A DNA stretch of 64,000 nucleotides from NCBI RefSeq assembly GCF_039555335.1, contig NC_092647.1, positions 16,168,094 through 16,232,093 on the forward strand, written 5' to 3'. This document shows positions 46,106 to 57,174 of this stretch, one piece after another; within the stretch, counting starts at the first letter, position 1; each line of letters opens with the position of its first letter. The translations under genes and the position numbers were made by a program. The notes beneath the pieces were generated by a model that was given only the letters and a program-made list of their open reading frames with translations, ran no database searches and was not told the DNA's origin. This DNA is from Amphiura filiformis. Taxonomy: Eukaryota; Echinodermata; Ophiuroidea; Amphilepidida; Amphiuridae.

Positions 46106-46317
46106 TAGAGCACTCTTCAGATTTCGATTCACCCCCAAATATAGTATGTATTGACATTTGTATTGAGTTGCTCTCGGATCTATTGTCATTTTATTTGCTT
46201 CTTATATTTGTTTCTATTATTGTTGCCAGACACATAATAAAAAAGACGGGCAAATTCTCAATAAGACGGCGAATCTTAATGCTCTGCGTGCTATAGCCAT
46301 GCGCTTCAACGGAAAAA

Positions 46318-46510
46318 GTTCAAGTTTTGAAATATTTTCTCAAAATGAGCTATCTTCAGAAATACTGAACCAGTACTAGGCTTGTTTGTACTCATTTTAA
46401 TGCATTTTTCATGCTGATTCCAAATATGGTCATGAAAATTTACATTTCTAAAATTCTTGATTTTTTTTGAAACGTTGAAACATGTCGTCTGCAGTCGACA
46501 CCCGCGTCCC
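46318..46510. repeat. interspersed repeat family G, second copy
   Basis: Inverted relative to 34915-35160. It ends TGTCGTCTGCAGTCGACACC. Confidence 0.75.
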
Positions 46511-46539
46511 CATGAAACAAAATGTTTTACAGCGAACAT

Positions 46540-46655
46540 TGAGTTAGGCCTATATAAACGTTGTAATAACATTAAAAACATTTTTTGAAAACGTGACTCA
46601 AAACCTTTTAACTTAATGTTATTTAAGAGTTGACAAAATATTGTGTCGTTCATTT
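46540..46655. mobile_element. MITE family E remnant
   Basis: TATAAACGTTGTAATAACAT with GAAAACGTGACTCAAAACC resembles the interior of 38541-38751. The ends are lost. Confidence 0.4.
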
Positions 46656-46755
46656 TAAATTTGATAGATTTTTGTCTCTAAATAACCGCAGGGGAAGGTT
46701 ATCTGAGAATTCAATCTATTAAAATAAAGGCATAGATTTGATAAGTTTATAGATA

Positions 46756-46894
46756 CAGGGTGTCCCAAAAAAAGAGGCCCCACATTGCGCCCTCTTTTTC
46801 TCCTACTTCTGAAAAGTTGATCAAATGTATTTTGGTATGTAGGAAAATCTTTGAAGTAGGAGAAATGTGGGGCCTCTTTTTTTGGGACACCCTG
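46756..46894. mobile_element. 139-bp mariner/Tc1-type MITE
   Basis: CAGGGTGTCCCAAAAAAAGA at the left and TCTTTTTTTGGGACACCCTG at the right are perfect ends, followed inward by GGCCCCACAT/ATGTGGGGCC. They are flanked by TA on both sides (46754-46755 and 46895-46896). Terminal sequence and TA duplication identify the Tc1/mariner group. There is no coding capacity. Confidence 0.9.
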
Positions 46895-47150
46895 TATTAT
46901 CATGATATTGTAATATCGCGGGACTGTAATACGTGTTTTTCATTTGGACATTATTTCGATGATGATATTATTCTAATCTTTTGACACCCATCCAGTTTGT
47001 GCTTCTTTCAAAGTCATAACATTCACAAATTATATTATCATGATTATTGCGACTTTTGCTTATGCATTTTTTACATGGTATAACATTTTCTTCTTATTAT
47101 TACGTTGAAAAGAGCTACAAAGGCGCACTTAATTCATTCCCATCTGCAAG

Positions 47151-47612
47151 TGGGCGTTACTATTTTAATCCGGGCCCTAATCAGATATCTTCTAGCATGT
47201 CTTGTTCGTAATGATAATCTAGACGTCTCAAGGTATCCGCTTAAACATTAAAGCCATAATGTACGGTCTCATATTAAATATCACAATGGTTTATTTTTTC
47301 TAACCTGATTTTTTTGCATATTTGTAATGTTTACACCAACTTACACCTAAATGGAATCGGCCAAATCCGTTGTATTTGTCAGGTCAACAGAGCAATTTGC
47401 CATAATAAGTATTCAGACATAAGCTCGCCCCTGAACTCCATGTTACGGCCAAACTAGCTTAAGAGATTTTTAATTTTACCATGTTTACCTTGTTATTTCG
47501 GCTTAAAATGGTCAAAAACCCTTCCTGATCTAATTATGTGACCGTACGCTACGAATGAGCCGTAAAGTCGATGGGCGTTACTATTTTAATCCGGGCCCTA
47601 ATCAGATATCTT
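47151..47612. repeat. identical 41-bp direct repeats bounding 380 bp
   Basis: TGGGCGTTACTATTTTAATC followed by CGGGCCCTAATCAGATATCTT occurs at 47151-47191 and 47572-47612 without a mismatch. The block between (47305-47400) matches 15500-15600. This could be a short terminal-repeat retroelement or a local duplication. Confidence 0.75.
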
Positions 47613-47756
47613 AGTTGGGTAGATATTCATACAACATTTATTGCATGCTCTATCTAATTCATATGTGGCAATTTGGAGCTTGTCAAAAACCATATCCAGC
47701 AGGGTCAGCATAACGGATGTTGCTGATCCTGACATCACCCATCCTGACAGCTGTCA

Positions 47757-48100
47757 GGGGGGGGGGGTCACTCCCATTGTGGCCTGTACACCTTCCGCGA
47801 TAATGAAAACGCGTAAAAAGGGTAGTTTTTCGTGGGTAAGCACGATACGCGCGTAACGCGTTTAAGGTGTCAAAAACATGAAATATTGAAAAAAGGGTAG
47901 CAAAATTGCAATTGCTAATACGCGGAAATGAAATTTAGGGTATGAAATTTGATGCAAGGACTAAAATCCCTGTTTAGGGTGTGAAAACACCTGCTTAGGG
48001 TATTGTTTTAGCCCAGGGTTAAATCCTTGTTTAGGGTGCTTTTCAAAAGTTGATTATCGCGGATGGTGTACGGGCCACAATGGGAGTGACCCCCCCCCCC
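47757..48100. mobile_element. GGGGGGTCACTCC-ended foldback element
   Basis: G-run then GTCACTCCCATTGTGGCC-TGTACACC at the left. The right end is the inverted match (GGTGTACGGGCCACAATGGGAGTGAC then C-run). The interior has repeated TTAGGGT(G/A)TG motifs. The length is 344 bp. Confidence 0.85.
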
Positions 48101-48234
48101 TGTATCAAATTGTTGTAAACATTTCATAACAAACTCCAGGAAAAGGTTGAAAAAGGATGGTGATAGTAGGCATATTTGCCTACCCAACCTCCAATTTAAA
48201 ACCACTCAGATATGACAATCATAGCACGTTTAGT

Positions 48235-49640
48235 CTATGATACAGGACTTCGGTGAGATTTGCTATGAACTGCAATTAAACTCAGGTAATTTCGAAAGGG
48301 CTTCGCGCCAATTGATATCGAAGTGGATAGAAGCTGATAGAGGTACGTACGATATCCTTCTTTGGCTTTCGCCCGAATTTGTCTGGCAACAAATACTGCA
48401 TCTGTGGTGGCTGTTCTGATCCACACTGGGTCCCAGTCAAATTGTCTTCGTCCTGTATTCTGTTATAAGGACCATTCTGCAGAAATCTTTACCCGTGATT
48501 GAGAGAACTAGTATGATGACTTTGTAGTTAGCTGAGTTAGCGCCAATCCTCTCATATTTCCCCTTGATTCCATGCCGGATTCCAATCTGCCTCACTTATG
48601 TTAACTATGCAGTGGCTGTTCTGATCCGCACTGGGTCCCAGTCAAATTGTCTTCGTCCTGTATTCTGTTATAAGGACCATTCTGCAGAAATCTTTACCCG
48701 TGATTGAGAGAACTAGTATGATGACTTTGTAGTTAGCTGAGTTAGCGCCAATCCTCTCATATTTCCCCTTGATTCCATGCCGGATTCCAATCTGCCTCAC
48801 TTATGTTAACTATGCAGTGGCTGTTCTGATCCGCACTGGGTCCCAGTCAAATTGTCTTCGTCCTGTATTCTGTTAAGGACCATTCTGCAGAAATCTTTAC
48901 CCGTGATTGAGAGAACTAGTATGATGACTTTGTAGTTAGCTGAGTTAGCGCCAATCCTCTCATATTTCCCCTTGATTCCATGCCGGATTCCAATCTGCCT
49001 CACTTATGTTAACTATGCAGTGGCTGTTCTGATCCGCACTGGGTCCCAGTCAAATTGTCTTCGTCCTGTATTCTGTTAAGGACCATTCTGCAGAAATCTT
49101 TACCCGTGATTGAGAGAACTAGTATGATGACTTTGTAGTTAGCTGAGTTAGCGCCAATCCTCTCATATTTCCCCTTGATTCCATGCCGGATTCCAATCTG
49201 CCTCACTTATGTTAACTATGCAGTGGCTGTTCTGATCCACACTGGGTCCCAGTCAAATTGTCTTCGTCCTGTATTCTGTTAAGGACCATTCTGCAGAAAT
49301 CTTTACCCGTGATTGAGAGAACTAGTATGATGACTTTGTAGTTAGCTGAGTTAGCGCCAATCCTCTCATATTTCCCCTTGATTCCATGCCGGATTCCAAT
49401 CTGCCTCACTTATGTTAACTATGCAGTGGCTGTTCTGATCCGCACTGGGTCCCAGTCAAATTGTCTTCGTCCTGTATACTGTTAAGGACCATTCTGCAGA
49501 AAGTTTTACCCGGGATTGAGAGAACTAGTATGATGACTTTGTAGTTAGCTGAGTTTAGCGCCAATCCTCTCGTATTTTCCCTTGATTCCATGCCGTCTAT
49601 TTCCAATCTTTAACAACATCTTTCTCACTTATGTTAACCA
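48235..49640 (-). pseudogene. decayed LINE reverse transcriptase fragment expanded into a six-copy tandem array
   Basis: CTGTTCTGATCC landmarks at 48411, 48616, 48821, 49024, 49227 and 49430 define five steps of 205, 205, 203, 203 and 203 bp. On the minus strand each unit encodes a piece of non-LTR reverse transcriptase (SITGKDFCRMVLNRIQDEDN, matching the conserved 'GKVFxRxLLNRI' region). Single-copy sequence beyond the array (48300-48400) encodes RTATTDAVFVARQIRAKAKE, the next conserved RT segment, so the array expanded in place from a LINE copy. Copy 6 is the most diverged. The 2-base difference comes from TATAAGG versus TAAGG in copies 1 and 2. Confidence 0.82.
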
Positions 49641-50809
49641 TGTTAACTATTAACTTATTTATTGTGCTGTCTATGCGTAAATAGAAGTTGGCTATGTCGC
49701 ATTTTAATGGCATTTGCATCGCAATATTGCCGAGTGCAAAGATCTGAATCTGAACTTTTCATGACATAAACATGGGCTGGGATCGTGTACCGTTCACGCA
49801 GACCACCACATATACCATAATTAACATGATTAATTAGACGCTTGTCGCTTATTAAATAATTATCCTAATGAAGTTCTTAATGAGCTTACCTTGATTGCAG
49901 TATTACTGTTATTGAATTCGAAGTTAAGCAACTTCAAAGTGACGGTATATGGCTCTCTCCATTTGTAAAAACACACCTTGGACCACAGAAGTTGCAATAA
50001 ATGTCACTTAACAATCAACCTTCACGAATACATAGCGAAAATATCTGAGAATATTAACAAGTATTGTTTCCTTTCTTTTATCATATTAAGTCGCACAGTC
50101 ATATAATGTCAGAGGTTTATAAAAAGCTATAAAACGTCTTCAATCTTGTCGACTTTGAAATGCCATGGTTGTCATGAGTGGGTGTATACAGATTAATAAA
50201 TAAGGTACAGTGTTTCTAGATGATACTTCCACCGAATTCAATGCAATCACCAAAACATTGTAATCATGGTCAGACGTACATGTAAGTCAACACGAAGAGA
50301 ATGTTACAAAATTAAACAAAAATTAGCTAGTCAAATTTACATAACGAAATTATATTTTTCTTTTAATTTTAATGTTATATAAAACCTACTTCCATCACCA
50401 GGCGATTCTACGACAACAAACAGGTAGACCTGGTAAACATCCCTATGACATAAAGGCCGGGCATAAAGGGTCAACATTTTGCCTGGGGGTAACAGGTAAA
50501 TCGATATAGTGTATTTATTTTAACACAAGTGATAGAGGATGTTCGATAGCTTTTCCCCTGAGTAAATAGTTACAGAAAAGACTCTGTCGCTTCCAAAGCG
50601 ATTGCTCTTTGACAATAATCGATCATACGCTTTTGACGCATAATAGCGGTTGGTCAGTTCGATGCTATAATACATGTTCTATTATTAGGCATCCAATAAA
50701 ACTGGCCTTGCTCCTATAAAAGTGGCAAAAAATGCAACGAGCAATCAATAGCAAGTTCAATATAAAACGGGACTATAAAAAAAATCCGGGATTCACTATC
50801 AATTTATTT
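49641..50809. other. gene-free stretch
   Basis: No exon, repeat or structure recognised over about 1.2 kb. Confidence 0.4.
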
Positions 50810-50951
50810 TTAAAAGAGTATTTTGCGATTCCAGCTTCCTCTTAAATTTATGGTATGTTTGAGTAGATTTTTACGACAAAAAATTCCCAAACTTTCCGCA
50901 GTTGATTCTGAATTTGCGTTTGTGAGTTAATGATTATGTATTATTACAGAC
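50810..50951. mobile_element. MITE family B, left part, interrupted by family C
   Basis: TTTTAAAAGAGTATTTTGCGATTCC through AATTTGCGTTTGTGAGTTA matches the left half of family B. It breaks off exactly at the TTAA of the next element. A short right-end remnant (TTCACGAAATGCC) follows at about 51320. Confidence 0.7.
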
Positions 50952-51299
50952 TTAAGGGGGTACTACATCCCTGGCCAATTTTGTGCCTATTTTTGCATTT
51001 TTCTCAAAAACTATAGCACATTGGTGACAAGTAAGATACATGTATGTTTATTATAGGGGCAAGGACTGCACTGAAAATACATCAACTCAAGGCAAGTAGT
51101 TATTGATCAAATATTGGTTTTCCCTCATTTTTGACTGTAACTCCACAACTGTTGTCTGTGCTGAAATAAAATTTCCAGTGCAGTAGTTGTAGTCCTTGCC
51201 CCTATGATATACATATCTTACTTGTCACCAATGCGCTATGATTTTTGAGAAAATGCAAAAATAGGCACAAAATTGGACAGGGGTGTAGTACCCCCTTAA
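50952..51299. mobile_element. MITE family C, complete copy with TTAA at both ends
   Basis: TTAAGGGGGTACTACATCCC at the left and GGGGTGTAGTACCCCCTTAA at the right. The arms are complementary almost to the centre (CAAAAACTATAGCACATTGG and complement). The length is 348 bp, inserted in a family B element. This is a third distinct TTAA-flanked foldback family in the window. Confidence 0.9.
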
Positions 51300-51579
51300 C
51301 ATTAAGTATGGAATAGTTCTTCACGAAATGCCAAGACTAATCTTAAACGGGTCTGCATAAAACCGCAGGGTGTGTTGGGAGAATGGTGAAAATGTACTTT
51401 CCACGAGTTTACATATGGTGCAAATAATGTAGTGAATTTAGCCTAAAATGGCCGATTTATGGAGACTAAATTTGCGTAAAATTTCTGAATTTCTGAACAT
51501 TGTTCTGATATTATGAAATTTATTGAAATTTGAGGCGATATGTACTGAACCTAAATTCCAATAAGTGTTGATCAGAACT

Positions 51580-53990
51580 ATAATATGACACTGATGTCTT
51601 GGGAGTGCAGATGGACAGGGCATGGAAAGGTCAAGTTGAGAACACGAGAAAAAGTGTGATTTTTCTGGGAGAGAAGATAATTTACATCAACACGGAGTTA
51701 CCATAATGATGCCGAAGAAGGCAGAGCAGGCATTGATAGAATAGAAACCACTAAACGATAGGATCTTTTATTCATTTATCGAAATTTTTGAAATTCTCAA
51801 TCATTATAGTATATATGCACCCACCAATGAAACAAATGAAGAGGATAAAGACAATTTCTATGACCAACTGCAAGCAATTGTAAATAGCATTCACAAACAT
51901 GCCGTACTTATTTGTGATGGGAGAGTGAGATCTAAATGCTAAGGTTGGAGAGGATAATGAAGGCTGTGAAAGCATCATGGGAAAACATGGACTAGGAGTG
52001 AGGAATGACAATGGAGAGAGGTGTGTCGACTTTTGTAATCTAAATAACCTTGTGATTACTGGAACAATCATCGACATATACACAAGCAAACGTGGGTTTC
52101 TCCAGATGGAAGAACTAAGAACCAAATTGATCATGTAATGGTAAGCAGACAGCACAGGACATCTGTTCAGGATACAGGAGCCATGCGGGGAGCCGATATA
52201 TACAGCGATCATCAACTATAGTACGTACCAAACTTAAGATTAAGTTTAAAAGAAAGCAACAACCAAAAGTGGCAATGAGGAAATTTGATACAATCAAACT
52301 CCAACAGACTACCATCAGATCAAAAACCATCAGATCAAAATTGAATCTTAAAAATAGATATGATGTACTTCAAGATTATCAGGATATAGGAGAGAGTATA
52401 GGGGAAGAGTGGCATTTTGAGGATGCTTACAAAGAAACTGCACAGAAGGTTCTGGGGTACAAAAAGAAGGGCCAGAAACCATGGATCAGTATAAAGGAAT
52501 CATGGGATTTAGAAGTAGAGGAGAGGATAAAGCTGAAGAGACATATTGAACAGACAAAGTCAAGCAGAATCAAACAGAACTATAAGACGACTACAGGAGC
52601 AAAGATAGGAAGTCAAGAAACGTATGAGAAGCAACAAGCGGGAATGGGCTGATGATCTCGCATCTCGGGCAGAACAAGCAGCAGGAATTGAAATGGGCGA
52701 ATGAAGGAATTTTATGACATGACAACGATTTTAAGCAATGATAAATGCAGAACAAGCAACGCTGGACAAAACATGGAAGCTGGGGCTCATTGTCAAGTTA
52801 CCAAAGAAAGGGGATCTCACAGAATGTGGAAATTGGCGAGGCATTGCGTTGACTTCTGTCCCAAGCAAAGTATTTGAAGAGTGCTTGTTGATAGAATTAG
52901 AGATGGAGTTCATTACGTTTGAGGACTTTGAAAAGGCGTTTGTCTCCGTACACCGAGAAAGCCTGTAGAAAATTATGACTAGCTATGGAATTCCATCAAA
53001 GATAATCATGATAATAGGAATGGTCCAGATGTATGAAAATAGCGAGTGCGCAGTATTAGATGAAGGGGAGCAGTCAGAATGGTTCAAGGTGAAAACCGGT
53101 GTGAAGCAAGGGGATGTAATGTCTGGCTTTATTTTCTTGACTGTGGTGGATTATGAAACATGCAACAGAGGGAAATAACACAGGTATCCGATGGAAATTT
53201 ATGACAAAACTAGAGGATTTGGACTTTGCGGATGATATAGCTCTTCTATCATCTACCATCCAACACATGCAGGATAAGGCAACAAAGCTAAGTGAATTTG
53301 CAGGAAGAAAGGGTCTAAAAATTAATACCAAAAAAACTGAAGTGCTAGAATAAACAGCAAATCCAACATCAGGATAGTCTTAGCAGGCCAGCAACTAAAT
53401 GAGGTAGAAAGGTATACATACCTAGGTGCAAATGTCAACAACCAAGGAGGAGGGGGTGAATGAAGACATGAGGAACAGAATTTGCAAGGCAATGTGATCA
53501 TTTATGAAGCTCAAACAAATCTGGAACGCAAGCAAGCTCACTTTAGGAACCAAACTGAAACTGTTTAAATCTCTGGTAATGTCAGTACTATTATACGGCT
53601 GTGAAACTTGGAAAATCAATGATAGTGATAACAGGAAGTTAGACACTTTTCAAATGTCTCAGGAGAATACTGAAGATTAGATGACCATAAAGAATAATGT
53701 CATATCAAACAAAAGAAACCAAAATGAACAGGACAAGTGAAGAAGTAAAAAAAAATAGCCAGGTGGAAATGGATTGGCCATATGTACTAAGGATGGAAGA
53801 CAAAATAGCCATTTGTCTTCCATCACTTGTCCTGTTCATTTTGGTTTCTTTTGTTTGATATGACATTATTCTAATGACAGCACTTTCATAGGCTCCAGAA
53901 GTTGGTCGCCCTTAATGACAACATGGAGGCGGACAGTGGGAGAAGAAAGAGAAAGGGATAGCTGGAGGAGGAGACTTGCAGCCTTAAGGT
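51580..53990 (+). pseudogene. decayed non-LTR retrotransposon (LINE): endonuclease plus reverse transcriptase
   Basis: Reading across frameshifts gives an apurinic-type endonuclease (CRWTGHGKVKLRT near 51606; IYAPTNE near 51812; DLNAKVGEDNE near 51930; NNLVITGT near 52042). The reverse transcriptase follows: KKGDLTECGNWRGIALTSVP near 52805, FEDFEKAF at 52919, KTGVKQG near 53092, the catalytic FADDIALLSS at 53222 and YGCETW at 53594. About 50 residues are missing between the GNWRG region and FEDFEKAF, the result of an internal deletion near 52905. Many stops and frameshifts show it is dead. Order and motifs fit the LINE group often annotated as 'craniofacial development protein 2-like' endonuclease. 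Confidence 0.88.
53693..53870. repeat. perfect 48-bp inverted repeat within the LINE 3' region
   Basis: 53693-53740 (AATAATGTCATATCAAACAA...) and 53823-53870 are exact reverse complements. LINE-like coding sequence (about WxWIGHVLRMED) sits in the loop and further LINE sequence resumes after 53900. The repeat arose inside the element, probably by a template switch or fold-back repair. Confidence 0.9.
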
Positions 53991-54010
53991 AAGGTAAGGT
54001 AAGGTAAGGA
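53986..54010. repeat. (AAGGT)n microsatellite at the LINE 3' end
   Basis: Five AAGGT units directly after the last LINE-like codons. Short tandem 3' tails are typical of several LINE clades. Confidence 0.85.
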
Positions 54011-54127
54011 CTGATATGCAATTGTAATTTTGAATGTGGGAGGAGCTTTTGAAAAAATGGCTCTTAAAAGTGTACGTACTCACTCAGAAACCCTGGGGTT
54101 AAGTGTTATAAACTTGGGCCAAAAATG

Positions 54128-54285
54128 TTTGGATTTGGCGTATTCCTGGACCTAGCTAGAGCTAAATACTACAATCATTCATGGTGACTTAAAAAAACCA
54201 ACATTTTTACTTTCAACCATGACAGATCTTAGTTTTTAACTCTAGCTAGGTCCAGAGATACTCCAAATCTGAAAAAAATTGAATT
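54128..54285. repeat. foldback of about 160 bp
   Basis: GGATTTGGCGTATTCCTGGA and CCTAGCTAGAGCTAA pair with the later TCTAGCTAGGTCCAGAGATA and CTCCAAATCT. Arms are about 48 bp. Confidence 0.75.
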
Positions 54286-54575
54286 TTACTTATTTTTATA
54301 TATAAAAAAAAATAGAAAAAAAATATTGGTCAGGCCTTAATCTGAGGAGCGGGCGGTGGAGGACAAACAAACAACTTTTTTGGCCTTACTGTACACAACA
54401 ACGTGAGTTCATTGGACAACCATGAATCCGCGCAGTTGTTTTTTTTTGTACCGTAAGTTTAATTAAAAAAAACCTTTAAAAGGGTTAAGCAGCGCAAGGG
54501 GTTTATCATTTCAATGTTGATAGGCCTAATTGTGTATGTTGATCCAAGGATTGGTACCATCACGTGTAAATATCC

Positions 54576-54890
54576 TTAAGGGGGTACTACACCTTTTGCA
54601 TAAGTTGCGTTTGTTTACATTTTGTGAAGAAATGAGAAAAAAAAATGGACAAAGTGGTATGTAAAATGAAGGGGCAAATCTTATGGTAAATCTTAGCCTA
54701 TATCAAATGATACATGAGTGATGTAGGCCCTACCACTTTTTGGCTTCTACCTTTAAAAGCATGTAAGCTACATTAATACCGATGCCACCAATAGAACGAG
54801 AAGACTTGCCCCTTCATTTTGCATACCATTTTGTCCATTTTTTTCTCATTTCTTCACAAAATGCAAAAAACGTAAAAAAAAAATGCAATG
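54576..54890. mobile_element. MITE family C relative, right end lost
   Basis: TTAAGGGGGTACTACACC starts it. GAAGAAATGAGAAAAAAAAA pairs with TTTTTTCTCATTTCTTCAC, and GTGGTATGTAAAATGAAGGG with CCTTCATTTTGCATACC. The terminus is the same as the 50952 copy but the interior differs. Confidence 0.75.
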
Positions 54891-55353
54891 GGTAGGCCTA
54901 CATGGGTTTTGTCAAAACCCATGTGATTGTCGGCAAAACTATGTGTGATTGTCGGCAAATTGTAAGAGACACATAAAAAATTAATGTGTCACGAAGTTGT
55001 GCTGTTGTTACGTACCGGTAATAGACCTATTGTGACTTATAGTAGTTACTAATTTAAAAAAAATTGACCCCCCCCCCCAATTTTACCCTCCCCAGGGCTC
55101 ATAATTTAATATTGCAATAAAAAAAGAGGTATCGCCCTCTACGACCTAACGACATTTAGTAATCTCCACTCCTCTCTACGTCATACATAAATTCGCCAAG
55201 CCCCATTTCCCTAAAGTATAATCAGCCTACCATTTTTTTTGTAAGACGGTCTGGATTTTTGCAATTTATAGTATAAGTCCACATAGGAAGCGCGGATCCG
55301 GGGGGGGGGGGTGTGTGCTTTGGTGGCTGCAGCACCCCGGGGTATGAATCGCA

Positions 55354-55355
<2 letters not shown>
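54891..55355. other. non-coding stretch with C-run and G-run
   Basis: C-run at 55065-55078 and G-run at 55300-55310. Nothing else recognised. Confidence 0.4.
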
Positions 55356-55357
<2 letters not shown>

Positions 55358-55388
<31 letters not shown>

Positions 55389-55420
55389 AAAGAAAGGAAG
55401 AGAGAAAGAAAGAAAGGACT
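55358..55420. repeat. (GA)n / (GAAA)n microsatellite
   Basis: Purine tract of about 60 bases. The Arg/Glu/Lys frame across it is an artefact. Confidence 0.95.
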
Positions 55421-55427
55421 GGCTTCA

Positions 55428-55885
55428 TGGACGGGCCGTCATTCACAAATTGTCGGCTTTTTCAAACTAAAATATTTTACACACTAGTAATAATGCCAAA
55501 ATGGTACACCAAATCGCTTCAATTAGGTATTCAGTTTGCAAAATTGTCCAACTTCTCAAGGGGGGGAATCCCCCTCAGACACCCCCTTGAACGTATATTG
55601 GATCATGAACAAGTGCTCATTTTTGCTTTTGCTGATTTATGTTTAAAACAATTTATAGGCCTACAACAATAGGGAAATGAAAGGCTTCATGGCCCGTCAT
55701 ATCACAAATTTTCGGCTTTTTCTAACTCAAATTGTACACACTATTCAAAAATAGTACCAAAATGGTCAACCAAATCGCTTCAAGTAGGTCTTCATTTTGC
55801 AAAATTTCCTACTTCAGGGGGGGGGGGGGAACATCCGGCCCTCAGACACCCCCTGCGTAGTGCATAAACAAGTGTTTAAAACAAT
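55428..55885. repeat. diverged tandem duplication of about 255 bp
   Basis: GGGCCGTCATTCACAAATT near 55433 and GGCCCGTCATATCACAAATT near 55690 start parallel blocks. Each contains CCAAAATGGT..ACCAAATCGCTTCAA, a G-run and CCTCAGACACCCCCT. These are probably two copies of one repeat unit. Confidence 0.8.
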
Positions 55886-55982
55886 ATATAGGCCCATAAT
55901 AAGAATAAGGGATATATGCTTACAGTCCAATTCCTCCAAAGAAAGGAAATTGCAAACCAGAAATATTTTATGTAGTCAAAGT

Positions 55983-56453
55983 AGGCCTACTACTATTAGG
56001 CCCTATGTCACAGGGGAAGTTGCCCAAAGTGGTCCAGAATTGTCAAAATAGTATAAAGTTATTCAAAGTTTCACAAACTTGCTTAAAACTTCCTCGAAAT
56101 TGCGGTAATAAGTTGCACAAAGTTGCTTTTTAAGTTTCTCAAAATCGCGTAAAGTTATTCAATATTTCACAAAATTGCTTAACATTTTCTCAAAATTGCT
56201 TAAAGTTGCTGAAAAGAAGCTCAAAAGTTTTCAAAATTACTCAAAATTGCTTCAACTCCCGCGCAAGCTGCGTAAAGTGAGCGCGGATTCCATCAAATTG
56301 TCAAAAAATTTCCAGTGCAGCACAAATAGGTCATGCAACCTCACGCACTTTTGGGGAACTTTACGTAACATTAAAAAATGTTGCAAAATTTCGGACATTT
56401 GTGGAGAATTTTGACACCTTTGGGCAACTTCCCCTGTGACATGTGGCCTACTA
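55983..56453. mobile_element. inverted-repeat element with AAAATTGC-rich interior
   Basis: TATGTCACAGGGGAAGTTGC CCAAAG at 56004 pairs with CTTTGGGCAACTTCCCCTGT GACAT at 56418. The interior consists of many short TCAAAATTGCTTAAAGTT-type repeats. It is about 470 bp and non-coding. Confidence 0.78.
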
Positions 56454-56629
56454 TTTGCCAGTGTTGTCGGAGAAGATCTAGAATACGTCCAAGAACGTAC
56501 TTCTTCCAAGAAAGGAATATATATTCTTCTGTCGACTTGCTGAAGTCTGGTGATTTGATTCAACGCAACTGTCAAAATAAGTGGGACTACTGCATCGCAG
56601 TCCTGCTTCCTGAAGATATTGTGTGAAAG

Positions 56630-56872
56630 GTGGAAATAGCATCAAGTTTGGAGAAGCAGCGCAAGGTGTTAAGTTTAGAGAAAGCAACGCCATTTTTGTG
56701 TGAGGATTTCATACGCAAGGATATTTATCATAACTCAAGTGTACACTGGACTTCGCTGATTTTCGCAGCCTGTTTCGCAGGACAAGTGAATAAGGATATA
56801 TTACATCAGTCGTCCAGAACATTGCAAGAACTTTATGATCACCAAGAAGAATGCTGGCTAAGTACTAAATAG
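56630..56872 (+). CDS. unrecognised open reading frame, possibly a fragment of an older gene or element
   Basis: 80 codons with balanced composition (for example CEDFIRKDIYHNSSVHWTSL and LQELYDHQEECWLSTK) end in TAG. The same plus-strand frame is open before the TGA at about 56624 (SVDLLKSGDLIQ...KWDYCIAVLLPEDIV), so the two pieces could be one decayed frame. An ATTAAA lies about 90 bases downstream (near 56963). I recognise no domain. It could equally be chance. Confidence 0.25.
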   Translation: MEIASSLEKQRKVLSLEKATPFLCEDFIRKDIYHNSSVHWTSLIFAACFAGQVNKDILHQSSRTLQELYDHQEECWLSTK

Positions 56873-57174
56873 TTAAAGAGTGATTATATTTGGTTATTGT
56901 CATATTGTGTATGTGCATTTGTTGTCATAGGCCTATATTGTACCAATAATAACGTGCTTTCAATTAAAGACGTAGATTTTGTTAGCTTAACCAAACAGTG
57001 TATTTGTGTTGTGCATTCGTCACGGTGAGTTCGGGTAAAAGGTGATTTTGGCCTTGAGTCAAGTACGGTACGACTCGTAACAGTATTATGCATATAGGCC
57101 CTATGATGCTTCAGTTTTTACACATAAAATATTTCACTGAAAACCCTCTCACTCGGCTATTTTAAAAAGGTAAT

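Noticed and set aside
46093..46296. 67-codon frame with a hydrophobic segment
   Set aside because: It starts in the end of a MITE, and the hydrophobic run is explained by T-rich sequence. No homology recognised.
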